From: CAVYBY01 sp963766935
GTDB taxonomy: Bacteria > Actinomycetota > UBA4738 > HRBIN12
Length of the DNA stretch: 25,237 nucleotides
Assembly: GCA_963766935.1 (NCBI GenBank)
Contig: CAVYBY010000011.1
Location: 1-25,237 of the forward strand
Direction: 5' to 3'
The notes below the pieces were generated by a model. The model was not told the DNA's origin, did not search any database, and worked only from the letters and a program-made list of their open reading frames with translations. Positions within the stretch are counted from its first letter, which is position 1, and each line of letters starts with the position of its first letter. Shown one piece after another: positions 7,730-15,618 of the stretch. The position numbers were made by a program, and so were the translations under genes.

Positions 7730-8526
7730 CGGGAACGCTCCTGGAGCACCGCGGTCACGGCGGCCGCCACATCGGCTTCGGGGACCTCCTGCGCGCCGCC
7801 GGCGGTGATCGTGAACACCACGGGGTAGATGCCCCGCGCGATGTCGGGGCCGCCGGTCGCGATGTCGTCCTCCGCCGCGTCGATCAGCGCCTCGACGGCC
7901 ACACGAACCGCCTCGTCGAGGGCGAGACCCGGGCGCCACCGCTTCTTGATCGAGTTCTTCGCCGGGGGCCCACCCGATCCGGTCGTCTGGAAGTCGTCTT
8001 CCTCCCAGCGGCCGCCGGTCGCGTCGTAGTAGAAGATCCGGCCTTCGTCGCGCTGGAGATCGAAGCCGCCGAAGAGCGGCACGACGACGAGCCCCTGCAG
8101 CGCGAGCGGGAAGTTGGAGCGGATCATCTGAGCCAGCCGGTTCGCCTTGCCCTCCAGCGAGAGCCGGTCGCCGGTGATCTTCTCGTAGTGCTCCAGCTCG
8201 AGCTGGAAGAGCTTGACGAGCTCCTCCGCCTGCCCGGCCGCGCCGGCGATCGCGATCGCCGAGTAGTCGTCGGCCGGAAAGACCTTTTTGATCTTGGCGT
8301 CGGCGACCGCATAGCCCGACGTCGCGCGCCGGTCGCCGGCCATCACGATCCCGTCGGCGAACTTCAGCCCAAGGACCGTCGTCCCGTGCGGCACGGGCAC
8401 GTCGCCCAAAGAGGCCGAGGGGCGGGTCGCCCGCGCCGGCTCCGCGCCCACGAGCAGGTCGACGAAGCTGGGCGTGCGGCCGAAGGGGATCCCCGCGTTC
8501 GGCAGGTGGATCCCCGGGTCGCTCAC
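7726..8526 (-). CDS. prcB: 20S proteasome beta subunit PrcB (precursor)
   Basis: PrcB carries the proteolytic sites of the inner rings. The precursor is 266 aa with a 48-residue propeptide. Autocleavage is predicted at PVPHG/TTVLGLKF, exposing Thr49 as the N-terminal nucleophile. Counted from that Thr, the catalytic Asp17 (AGDRRATSGY) and Lys33 (ADAKIKKV) are both present. The C-terminal half shows the normal fold (GRWEEDDFQTTGSGGP, ARGIYPVVFTI). The start is GTG, overlapping the pup stop as GTGA, and GGGGA lies directly next to it in the last pup codons, so translation probably depends on coupling from pup. Confidence 0.95.
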   Translation of the reverse strand: MSDPGIHLPNAGIPFGRTPSFVDLLVGAEPARATRPSASLGDVPVPHGTTVLGLKFADGIVMAGDRRATSGYAVADAKIKKVFPADDYSAIAIAGAAGQAEELVKLFQLELEHYEKITGDRLSLEGKANRLAQMIRSNFPLALQGLVVVPLFGGFDLQRDEGRIFYYDATGGRWEEDDFQTTGSGGPPAKNSIKKRWRPGLALDEAVRVAVEALIDAAEDDIATGGPDIARGIYPVVFTITAGGAQEVPEADVAAAVTAVLQERSR

Positions 8527-8723
8527 TCCCCGCCCTTCTGGACGTAGGACTTCACGAACTCCTCGGCGTTCTCCTCGAGCACCGAGTCGATCTCGTCCAG
8601 GATCTCGTCCATCTCGCCCTTCAGCTCCGCGGCTTTGGACGACGTCTCGACCTGGCCGGCATCGTCGCCGTCGTCACCGCCTCCGCCTTTGCGCTGGATC
8701 CGCTTCTGTTCCTGCTCGGGCAC
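8523..8723 (-). CDS. pup: Prokaryotic ubiquitin-like protein Pup (Glu-terminated)
   Basis: Pup is the disordered 60-70 residue modifier that tags proteins for the proteasome. This 66-residue version starts PEQEQKRIQRKGGGG, has a helix-forming region that binds the ARC coiled coil (SSKAAELKGEMDEILDEID), and ends KSYVQKGGE. The final Glu means it is ready for PafA without the deamidation by Dop needed for Gln-ended Pup. The GTG start has a strong AAGGAGG at 6-nt spacing. It is encoded 46 nt after dop and overlaps prcB. A promoter-like TAGAAT lies upstream in that gap. Confidence 0.97.
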   Translation of the reverse strand: MPEQEQKRIQRKGGGGDDGDDAGQVETSSKAAELKGEMDEILDEIDSVLEENAEEFVKSYVQKGGE

Positions 8724-8747
8724 CGGAAACCTCCTTCTCGGCCCGCG

Positions 8748-8753
8748 ATTCTA
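8748..8753 (-). promoter_or_regulatory. Putative -10 element upstream of pup
   Basis: Minus-strand TAGAAT lies 24 nt before the pup GTG, with the AAGGAGG ribosome-binding site between them. It forms part of the 9-mer TAGAATCGC shared with the tatB upstream region. It would allow pup-prcBA to be expressed apart from dop. No clear -35 is visible. Confidence 0.4.
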
Positions 8754-8769
8754 AGGTTCGTGGGGTCGG

Positions 8770-10253
8770 TCAGTCCCGAAGGCGCGCGACCAGGTCGGCA
8801 GCGTCCCGCGCCGCGTCGAGCAGCCCATCGACGTGTTCTTTCGTCCCGCGCAGTGGTTCTCGCATGGGGATGCGTTGCAACGCGTCCTGCCCGACGTCCA
8901 CGATGATCGAGTCCCACGACGCTGCGGCGACCGCCTGGGGAACTTCGAGATGCAGCGCCCGCGAAAGTACGCCCGTGTGTCCTCGGGCGGCTCCATGACG
9001 GCCCGCTCGATCTCGGCGTCGGTGACGACCCGCTCCACCTGACCCGTCGCCGCGAGCCGGTGGTAGAGCCCCTTCTCGCGCCGGACGTCGTGGTACTGAA
9101 GGTCGATCGCGCGCAGGCGCGGGTCCGACCACTCGAGACCGCCGCGCTCGCGATAGCCGGCCATGAGCCGGTACTTGGCGACCCAGTCGAGCTGGCGGTG
9201 CAGCGACATCGGCTCCTCTTCGAGCGCAAGCAGCACCGATTCCCAGCGATCCACGATCTGGTGGTTCTCCGGCGTGTCGTCCTCTCGTTCGACGTACTTC
9301 TTTGCGAACTCGAGGTACTCCCATTGCACCTGGACCGGGGTGAGCCGCCGGCCGTCGGCAAGCGGCACCTGCACGCGGCACCCGATGTCACGGCTGACGT
9401 CGTGCAGCGCCCGAACCGGGTTGTCGATCGACAGGTCGGGCAGGAACCCGTCCTCGATCATCTTGAGAACGATCGAGGTGGTCCCGATCTTGAGGAACTG
9501 CGCCACCTCGCAAAGGTTCGCGTCCCCGATGATCACGTGCAGACGCCGGTACTTCTCGGGATCCGCGTGCGGCTCGTCCCGGGTGTTGATGATGGGGCGC
9601 TTGAGGGTCGTCTCCAACCCGACTTCGGCCTCGAAGAAGTCCGCGCGCTGGCTGAGCTGGAAACCCGTCTGGCTCCGGTCGTCCCAGGACGCCTCCGAAC
9701 CCAGCTTGCCGGCACCCGTCATGACCTGGCGCGTCACAAAGAACGGCGTCAGGTCGCGCACGATGTCGCCGAAGGGCGTCGCCCTGGACACGAGGTAGTT
9801 CTCGTGGGTGCCGTAGGAGTTGCCCTTGCCGTCGCTGTTGTTCTTGTAGATGGCAAGGCCCGGGCCACCGGGCATCGCGCGGGCCACCTCCGCGAGCGAC
9901 CGCTCGAGGATCAGCTCGCCGGCTTTGTCGTGCAGGACGAGGTCGCGAACCGAGGCGCACTCCGGCGTCGAGTACTCCGGGTGCGCGTGGTCGACGTAGT
10001 AGCGGGCGCCGTTGGGCAAGATGACGTTCGCGAGTCCGAGGTCCTCGTCGCTTCCGGTTTGCGCCGAGACGGGCTCGTAGCCGCGCGCGTCGCGAAGCGG
10101 CGACTCGTCCTCGTAGTCCCACCGGATCCGGCGGAGGCTTCCGGCGTACGTCGAGATCAGGAGCGACGAGGACAGGACCGGGTTGAAGTCCGAGGCCCCG
10201 GCCGCGACGATGCCGTACTCGGTCTCGGTCCCGCAGACTTTGGGGATGGCCAC
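8770..10253 (-). CDS. dop: Depupylase/deamidase Dop, with an apparent frameshift near the C-terminus
   Basis: Dop is the PafA paralog that hydrolyses Pup from substrates and, where needed, deamidates Pup. The N-terminus (MAIPKVCGTETEYGIV) carries the metal-binding Glu. The Dop-specific loop follows at about residues 37-75 (RRIRWDYEDESPLRDARGYE onward), then YYVDHAHPEYSTPE with the probable nucleophile Asp88, and RPIINTRDEPHAD. The frame is intact to about 8940. There one C appears lost from a C run, and the family C-terminus continues in the next frame: QAVAAASWDSIIVDVGQDAL, then a tail ending VARLRD at a TGA at 8770. Unshifted, the frame runs to 8751 with an Arg-rich nonsense tail. The GTG start is 9 nt after arc. 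Confidence 0.93.
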
Positions 10254-10262
10254 GCGGCCACC

Positions 10263-12005
10263 CTACAGGTACTGACCGGCGTTCACGCGTTCGACCTGAC
10301 GGCCGTCCCCGTCGTGTCCGAGCAGGGTGCGGACGTACACGATCCGCTCGCCCTTCTTGCCCGAGATCCGTGCCCAGTCGTCCGGGTTGGTCGTGTTCGG
10401 GAGGTCCTCGTTCTCCTTGAACTCGTCCCGAATCGCGGTGAGCAGGTCCTCCTGCCTGACGCCTTTTTCCCCGGTCACGAGGAAGCGCTTGATGGCGTCC
10501 TTCTTCGCGCGGCGAACGATGTTCTCGATCATCGCTCCGGAGTTGAAGTCCTTGAAGTACAGGATCTCCTTGTCGCCGGAGGCGTAGGTGACCTCGAGGA
10601 AGCGGTTTCGCTCGCTCGGCTCGTACATCTGCTCGACCGTCCGGTCGATCATCCGCCGGCAGGCCGTGGACACGTCGCCGCCCGACCGTCCGATCTCGTC
10701 GGGGTGGATTGGCACCGAGCCTCGCAGGTACTTGGACATGATGTCGGACGCCTGCAATGCCGTGGGCCGCTCGATCTTGATCTTCACGTCGAGCCGGCCG
10801 GGTCGAAGGATGGCCGGGTCGATCAGGTCTTCGCGGTTGGAGGCGCCGATGACGATGACGTTCTTGAGGGTCTCGACACCGTCGAGCTCCGACAGGAGCT
10901 GCGGAACGATCGTCGACTCGACGTCGGAGGAGATGCCGCTGCCGCGCGTCCGGAAGATCGAGTCCATCTCGTCGAAGAAGACGATCACGGGCAGTCCTTC
11001 CTCACTGCGCTCCTTCGCGCGCTGGAAGATCTCGCGGATCTGCCGCTCGGTCTCGCCGACGTACTTGTTGAGGAGCTCCGGGCCCTTCACGTTGAGGAAA
11101 TAGCTCCGGGCGTCCTCGCGGCCGGTGCGCTCGCGGACCTTGTCGGCGAGCGACTTCGCGACGGCCTTCGCGATCAGCGTCTTGCCGCAGCCGGGCGGAC
11201 CGTAAAGCAGGACGCCCTTCGGCGGGTCGAGCTCGTGCTCGTTGAACAGCTCCGCGTAGAGGAAGGGAAGCTCGACCGCGTCGCGGATCTGCTCGATCTG
11301 TCCTTCGAGCCCACCGATGTCCTCGTAGCCGACGTCGGGGATCTCTTCCAGAACGAGCTCCTCGACCTGCTCCTTGGGAAGGACCTCGACCGCGACCGCC
11401 GAGCGCGGGTCGAACAGCAGCTTGTCGCCCGTCCGGATCTGGGAATCGCGGAGTGGGCCGGCGAGCCAGGCCACGTGCTCCTCGTCGCCGCGACCGAGCA
11501 CCATGGCCCGGTCCTCACCAAGACGGTCGATCACCTTGACGACCTCACCGGTGCCGTCGAAATCGAGGACGTCGACGACGTTGAGGGATTCGTTGAGGAT
11601 CACCTGTGCGCCCGGCCGGAACCGCTCGGGGTCGATCTCGGGCGCCGGCATCACGCGCATCTTCCGGCCGGCCGTGAAGATGTCCAGCGAGCCGTCCTCG
11701 TTCGATGCGAGATACACGCCGAACGACGCCGGCGGCTGGCTCAGCTTCTCGACCTCTTCGGCGAGCGCCTCGATCCGGTCGCGCTCGGACCGCAGGGCGT
11801 CGGCGAGCTTCTGGTTCTGCGACATCGCCTTCGCGAGCTGCTCCCGCGTCTCGACGACCTTCTCCTCGAGGATCGTCACCTGCCGGGGCGCGTTGGTCAG
11901 CCGTCGGCGAAGCAGGCCGACCTCCTCCTCCAGGAACTTCACCTGGCTCTGGAGCTCGTTCACCTGAGATTCGTAGCGCTCCACCTGGTCTCGGTGGCCG
12001 GGCAT
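10263..12005 (-). CDS. arc: Proteasome-associated AAA+ ATPase ARC/Mpa
   Basis: ARC (called Mpa in mycobacteria) is the hexameric unfoldase that binds Pup and feeds tagged proteins to the 20S core. The 580-residue protein has an N-terminal coiled coil (about residues 6-90), two OB-fold interdomain regions (about 95-210), and one AAA+ module. Walker A is GPPGCGKT at 269-276, Walker B is VIVFFDEMD at about 340-348, and the sensor/arginine-finger segment includes GASNREDLIDPAILRPGRLD. It ends Gly-Gln-Tyr-Leu, the tail with a penultimate Tyr that docks into PrcA and opens the gate. Start ATG at 12005 with GAGGTGAGG just upstream. dop follows after 9 nt, and trmI lies 110 nt upstream. Confidence 0.96.
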   Translation of the reverse strand: MPGHRDQVERYESQVNELQSQVKFLEEEVGLLRRRLTNAPRQVTILEEKVVETREQLAKAMSQNQKLADALRSERDRIEALAEEVEKLSQPPASFGVYLASNEDGSLDIFTAGRKMRVMPAPEIDPERFRPGAQVILNESLNVVDVLDFDGTGEVVKVIDRLGEDRAMVLGRGDEEHVAWLAGPLRDSQIRTGDKLLFDPRSAVAVEVLPKEQVEELVLEEIPDVGYEDIGGLEGQIEQIRDAVELPFLYAELFNEHELDPPKGVLLYGPPGCGKTLIAKAVAKSLADKVRERTGREDARSYFLNVKGPELLNKYVGETERQIREIFQRAKERSEEGLPVIVFFDEMDSIFRTRGSGISSDVESTIVPQLLSELDGVETLKNVIVIGASNREDLIDPAILRPGRLDVKIKIERPTALQASDIMSKYLRGSVPIHPDEIGRSGGDVSTACRRMIDRTVEQMYEPSERNRFLEVTYASGDKEILYFKDFNSGAMIENIVRRAKKDAIKRFLVTGEKGVRQEDLLTAIRDEFKENEDLPNTTNPDDWARISGKKGERIVYVRTLLGHDGDGRQVERVNAGQYL

Positions 12006-12031
12006 GGCACCTCACCTCTCGCGGGAGAGTC

Positions 12032-12064
12032 AGTCTACGCTGCTCTTCGTCGCGCTCTCGTCAA
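12032..12064 (-). promoter_or_regulatory. Possible promoter between trmI and arc
   Basis: The 110-bp gap contains, on the minus strand, TTGACG (12059-12064) and TAGACT (12032-12037). Each matches -35 and -10 consensus, but the 21-nt spacing is too long for a standard sigma-70-type promoter. TAGACT may act alone as a -10, 26 nt before the arc start. Confidence 0.25.
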
Positions 12065-12115
12065 CCGGGCTCGGACGCTTTCACTCTTTCTTTACGACAG
12101 GAACAGCGCCCAGGC

Positions 12116-12985
12116 TTAGGACCGAGGATCGAGCAATTCTGAATCCCCGGAATCGGGTGGGTCGGCGGCATCCGGCCCAAGAGGCGGCCCAAGATCCTGC
12201 GGCAGCCCGTCACCGAGCCTCGCCATCGTCAGGAAGCCCGTGTGCCCCACCATTCGCTGGTCCGGGCGGACGCTGCGCTGCGTGACGTGCCAGGACCTCG
12301 AGAGGATCTCGACCGTATCGAGATGCCGGAACCCATGGGCCGGCAGCGCCAGCACCAGCTCGCGAACCTGGAGCACCGTCGGCAGGTAGGTGCAGAGGAT
12401 CCCGCCGGGCTCGAGAACCGCCTCGAGCGCTCCAAGGGCAACCCACGGCTCCGGCAGGTCGAGCACGCACCGGTCGAACCGATCGCTCGTTTCGGCGATG
12501 CGCTCGACCTCGCCCTCCCGAACGTCGAGCTGTTCGGGCAGCTTGCCGAAGAACCGCTCGATGTTGCTCACCGCGGCGGCGAGGTGGTCGGCGCGTCGCT
12601 CGTACGACACCACGCGGCCGGCGGCGCCGACCGCCCGGCAGATGGCCATCGTGAGGGCCCCCGAGCCCGTGCCGGCCTCGAGGACGCGCGCGCCCGGGAA
12701 GACGTCCGTCAGCATGAGGATCGGACCGAGATCCTTCGGATACACGACCTGCGCTCCGCGCGGCATCTTCAGCACGTAGTCGGCGAACCGCGGCCGGTAG
12801 GCCACCAGCACCATGCCGCGCGAGGTCTCGAGCCTCGTCCCCTCGGGCCGGCCGATGATGTCGTCGTGCGCGAGGGTCCCCGCGTGTGTGTGATAGGTGG
12901 CCCCGGCCTCGAGCACCATGAGGTAGGTCCGGTCCCGGGCGTCGATGAGGAGCGCCTGCTCCCCCGGTTCGAACGGCGCGATCAC
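12116..12985 (-). CDS. trmI: tRNA (adenine-58-N1)-methyltransferase TrmI
   Basis: TrmI methylates A58 in the T-loop of tRNAs using S-adenosylmethionine. The N-terminal beta domain includes GATYHTHAGTLAHDDIIG. The Rossmann part has motif I VLEAGTGSGALTMAICRAVG (about residues 100-119), motif II VVSYERRADH and motif IV CVLDLPEPW. It also has the aromatic/TrmI-type segment RSWHVTQRSVRPDQRMVGHTGF at about 229-250 (within which VRPDQRMVGHTGF is typical). The tail is acidic and Pro-rich. At 289 aa the length is normal. Start GTG at 12985 with AAGGGGG at 6-nt spacing. trmI next to arc is a common actinobacterial arrangement; no direct functional link to the proteasome is known to me. Confidence 0.93.
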   Translation of the reverse strand: MIAPFEPGEQALLIDARDRTYLMVLEAGATYHTHAGTLAHDDIIGRPEGTRLETSRGMVLVAYRPRFADYVLKMPRGAQVVYPKDLGPILMLTDVFPGARVLEAGTGSGALTMAICRAVGAAGRVVSYERRADHLAAAVSNIERFFGKLPEQLDVREGEVERIAETSDRFDRCVLDLPEPWVALGALEAVLEPGGILCTYLPTVLQVRELVLALPAHGFRHLDTVEILSRSWHVTQRSVRPDQRMVGHTGFLTMARLGDGLPQDLGPPLGPDAADPPDSGDSELLDPRS

Positions 12986-13005
12986 CTCACGCCCCCTTGA
13001 TCGCC

Positions 13006-13021
13006 GTCGAAATCATTCGAC
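13006..13021. repeat. Inverted repeat upstream of trmI
   Basis: GTCGAA and TTCGAC form a perfect 6-bp inverted repeat around ATCA, 20 nt before the trmI GTG. It lies directly downstream of a -10-like TAGCCT (minus strand, 13023-13028), a usual position for a repressor operator. It is AT-richer than its surroundings. The function is inferred from position only. Confidence 0.35.
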
Positions 13022-13088
13022 AAGGCTAGCGCGAAGGGCCGACCGCGCTCGGCATGGTGCCGCGGACCCGGCCGATATGCGGTGTGGC

Positions 13089-14207
13089 CTAAGGGATATT
13101 GACGGGCAATGGACGCGTGCCCAGCGTGACCGTGATCGTGCGGCGATCTCCACCGGTGCCGATGAGCTCGACGTTGACCTTGTCTCCGGGGTGGCGCGCG
13201 TCGAGCGTCGACCCAACGTCCTCGGCACTGGAGACCTTCGAGCCGCCGATCCCGACGATGACGTCGCCCTGCCGGATGCCGGCCCCCGCGGCAGGACCGT
13301 CGGTCGTCACGGCAAGGACGTAGGCGCCCGAGTCGACCGAGAGCCCGAGTTGGAACGCCATGTCGGCGGTGACGTTCTGCGTGGAGACTCCCAGATAGGC
13401 CGACGGCGCGAGTGGGTTCGCGATGGAGGACTTGACCGTGTCCTTGGCCGCGTCGATCGGGATGGCGAACCCGATGTTCTCGGCGGCATCGGCGCCCGCG
13501 GAGTTGATCCCGACGACCTGTCCCCGCATGTCGACGAGCGGGCCTCCGGAGTTTCCGTGGTTGATGGCCGCATCGGTCTGGATGGCGTTGGTGTAGGTCC
13601 GGACACGATCCGAGCCGCACGAGGTCGTGCAGCCGGGGTCCTGCGCGCGGATGGTTCGGTCGAGCGAGGAGATGATGCCGTCGGTAACGGTCGGGCCGCC
13701 CTCCAGAGCCAGGGCGTAGCCGAGCGCCACGACCTCCTGACCGAGCTGCAGCGTGGACGAATCGCCGAGCTGCACGCTGGCCAGTCCGCTGGCGTCCACC
13801 TTCAACACGGCGATGTCGTGCTCGCAGTCCGCGCCGATCAACCGGGCTTGATACCGGTCCGGCTTCTCGGCGCTCGTGAAGACGGTGATCTTGGTTGCCC
13901 CTTCGACGACGTGGCAGTTGGTCACGATGACGCCGTCGGGGTCCACGACGAATCCCGTCCCCACGCCCTGGCCGGTCTGGGAGTTGCCGGAGGGGTCCAA
14001 CTGGAACAGGTCGGTCGTGACGTTCACGACGGCCGGCAGGACCCGGCGCACGACGGCCCTGACGTCGGTGGTGCCCGCCGGCAGCGGCGGCAGCGTCGAG
14101 ACCTGGCTGAGGCCCGGCGACGCGTCGTTCGCGCCGAGCTGAAGGGAGCACGCGGACGCTCCCAGCGCCAGCGCAACTCCAATGGGCAGGACCAGACGTC
14201 GGAACAC
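13089..14207 (-). CDS. HtrA/DegP-family trypsin-like serine protease with PDZ domain, lipoprotein
   Basis: HtrA proteases degrade or refold damaged proteins outside the cytoplasm. The N-terminus is a lipoprotein-type signal (FRRLVLPIGVALALGASAC), with Cys20 the likely lipidated residue. The protease domain has the triad His99 (VTNCHVV), Asp131 (EHDIAVLKVD) and Ser220 (HGNSGGPLV). One PDZ domain spans about residues 271-360 (GPAAGAGIRQGDVIVGIGG). Lipid anchoring replaces the usual actinobacterial transmembrane anchor. Four Cys fall in the protease domain, including a CTTSC insertion at 193-197. I chose the GTG at 14207 because GGAGG lies 8 nt upstream; the GTG at 14213 is too close to it. The gene is codirectional with trmI, 103 bp downstream. 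Confidence 0.9.
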   Translation of the reverse strand: MFRRLVLPIGVALALGASACSLQLGANDASPGLSQVSTLPPLPAGTTDVRAVVRRVLPAVVNVTTDLFQLDPSGNSQTGQGVGTGFVVDPDGVIVTNCHVVEGATKITVFTSAEKPDRYQARLIGADCEHDIAVLKVDASGLASVQLGDSSTLQLGQEVVALGYALALEGGPTVTDGIISSLDRTIRAQDPGCTTSCGSDRVRTYTNAIQTDAAINHGNSGGPLVDMRGQVVGINSAGADAAENIGFAIPIDAAKDTVKSSIANPLAPSAYLGVSTQNVTADMAFQLGLSVDSGAYVLAVTTDGPAAGAGIRQGDVIVGIGGSKVSSAEDVGSTLDARHPGDKVNVELIGTGGDRRTITVTLGTRPLPVNIP

Positions 14208-14292
14208 GGGCACTTCCTCCAGATCCTCGGTTCGGTACCCCGCCGGGCGGTCGGGAAACCATGACTCACCTTGGCGTTCACCTGGTGGTTCG

Positions 14293-14332
14293 CCGCGGCC
14301 GCGGATCGGGTTCTCGCGGCCGGACGCGTCCG
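14293..14332. repeat. Two perfect 12-bp palindromes upstream of the htrA-like gene
   Basis: CCGCGGCCGCGG (14293-14304) and CGGACGCGTCCG (14321-14332) are both perfect palindromes in the 143-bp gap between the DmdA-like gene and the htrA-like gene. No T-run follows either, so they are not canonical terminators. Self-complementary words are common in GC-rich DNA, so the significance is uncertain. Confidence 0.3.
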
Positions 14333-14350
14333 AACCGCCCCGTTAGCTTC

Positions 14351-15529
14351 TCAGGCGAGTGAGACTGCCGGCCGCTCCTTCCGCGGGTCGACGAAGGGGA
14401 TCGCGGCGGTCCGCCCGACGATGTGCTCGCCCTCTTCGGTCTCGACGTCGAGCTCGTTGCCCGGACCGGCCAGGTCGATCGGCACCCAGACGTAGCCGAT
14501 GTTCTTCTTCAGACCCGGGGACCAGACCGCGTCGGTGAGGTGACCGACCTGCTTTCCATCCTTGTACGCCATCCAGTATTGGGACATCTCGGCGCGGAGC
14601 TCGTCGCCCTGGAGCTCGATCCCGACCAGCTTCCGGTCGACGCCGGAGGAACGCAGCGCCTCCAGAGCGTCCTTGCCGATGTAGTCCTGCGGCTGTTCCT
14701 CGACGAGCCGCTCGAGCCCCATGACGTGGAACGGCGTGTCCGTGAGTCGCATGTCCGAGCCGTAGTTGAAGATGCCCGCCTCGATCCGCCGGGCCTCGCA
14801 GGGGGCGATGGGCTTGAGACCGAACTCCTCCCCCGCGCCCAGGACCGCGTTCCAGAGGTCGTCGCCCTTCGATCCGTCGAGCAGGTTCACCTCGAAGCCC
14901 GGGATCGCGGTCCAGCCCGTCCGGCTGATGACCACCGGAATCCCGTCGATCTCGAAGCGCTCGGTCCAGTAGTACTTGATGTCGTAGATGGCGGGTCCGA
15001 CGAGCTTCTCGAGCGTCTTGGCCGAGAGCGGGCCCTGCACCTGCATCGGGTGGACGTCGGGCATCGTGACCTCGGCGTCGAGCCCGCTCGAGGCCGCGAC
15101 ACCGAGGGCGTAGAGCCCCGCGTCGGAGTCGGCCAGCTGCATCCACCACGTGTTCTCGTCGACGTGCAGGAGCACCGGGTCGTTGACGATGCCGCCGTCG
15201 GGCGCCGTCACCAGCATGTACTTGCCCTGCTTCACCGCGCACTTGGTGAGATCACGGCAGGTGATCATGTCCATCAGGCGGTCGGCATCGGGTCCGCTCA
15301 CCTGGATCGTCCGCTCGACGCCGACGTCCCACATGGTGACGCCGTTGGCGAGCAGCCAGTACTCGGTCTCGGGGTCGTCGTAATAGCCGGGCAGATACAT
15401 GTGGTTGTAGATGTCGTATGAGGTGCACCCGGCCCGGCGCGTGGCCTCGAAGAACGGGGACTTCAGATACCACGGGCCGAAGTAAAGGGTTGCGCTCTTC
15501 TCGAGCATCTCCTGCCGTTCGTTGGTCAT
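14351..15529 (-). CDS. GcvT-family folate-dependent methyltransferase, DmdA-like (second of pair)
   Basis: The 392-residue protein belongs to the aminomethyltransferase (GcvT) fold family, which moves one-carbon units to tetrahydrofolate. Similarity to the dimethylsulfoniopropionate demethylase DmdA is seen in YDIYNHMYLPGYYDDPETEY, VTMWDVGVERTIQVSGPDA, DGGIVNDPVL at about 111-120, MQVQGPLSAKTL and RTGWTAIPGFEVNLLD. The glycine-cleavage T-protein would normally sit with gcvH/gcvP, which are absent, so a demethylase role is more likely. The residues after the Gly-Trp differ from the paralog upstream (GFEVN versus GYEVY), suggesting a different substrate or complementary subunit. ATG at 15529, with GGGAGG 10 nt upstream. 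The substrate is not determinable here. Confidence 0.85.
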   Translation of the reverse strand: MTNERQEMLEKSATLYFGPWYLKSPFFEATRRAGCTSYDIYNHMYLPGYYDDPETEYWLLANGVTMWDVGVERTIQVSGPDADRLMDMITCRDLTKCAVKQGKYMLVTAPDGGIVNDPVLLHVDENTWWMQLADSDAGLYALGVAASSGLDAEVTMPDVHPMQVQGPLSAKTLEKLVGPAIYDIKYYWTERFEIDGIPVVISRTGWTAIPGFEVNLLDGSKGDDLWNAVLGAGEEFGLKPIAPCEARRIEAGIFNYGSDMRLTDTPFHVMGLERLVEEQPQDYIGKDALEALRSSGVDRKLVGIELQGDELRAEMSQYWMAYKDGKQVGHLTDAVWSPGLKKNIGYVWVPIDLAGPGNELDVETEEGEHIVGRTAAIPFVDPRKERPAVSLA

Positions 15530-15618
15530 CGCGTGCGATCCTCCCGCTGCGGTCGTCCGTCCAAGGCCGACATTGAACCATCATTCAGCCGAGTCCGGCC
15601 GTGAGCGTGGTTCGAGCG

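Noticed and set aside
7730..7939. An N-terminal extension of prcA
   Set aside because: The extra residues are an Arg/Gly-rich alternative reading of prcB. Family members start at MSF..., where an ATGA overlap exists.
9060..12119. An open plus-strand frame of about 1,000 codons antisense to dop and arc
   Set aside because: It mirrors two clearly conserved genes. Its product is low-complexity (Leu/Val/Asp/Arg/His-rich) with no domain, as expected when GC-rich codons are read on the opposite strand.
14293..14304. Palindrome as a rho-independent terminator after the DmdA-like pair
   Set aside because: The stem has no loop and no T-run follows on either strand.
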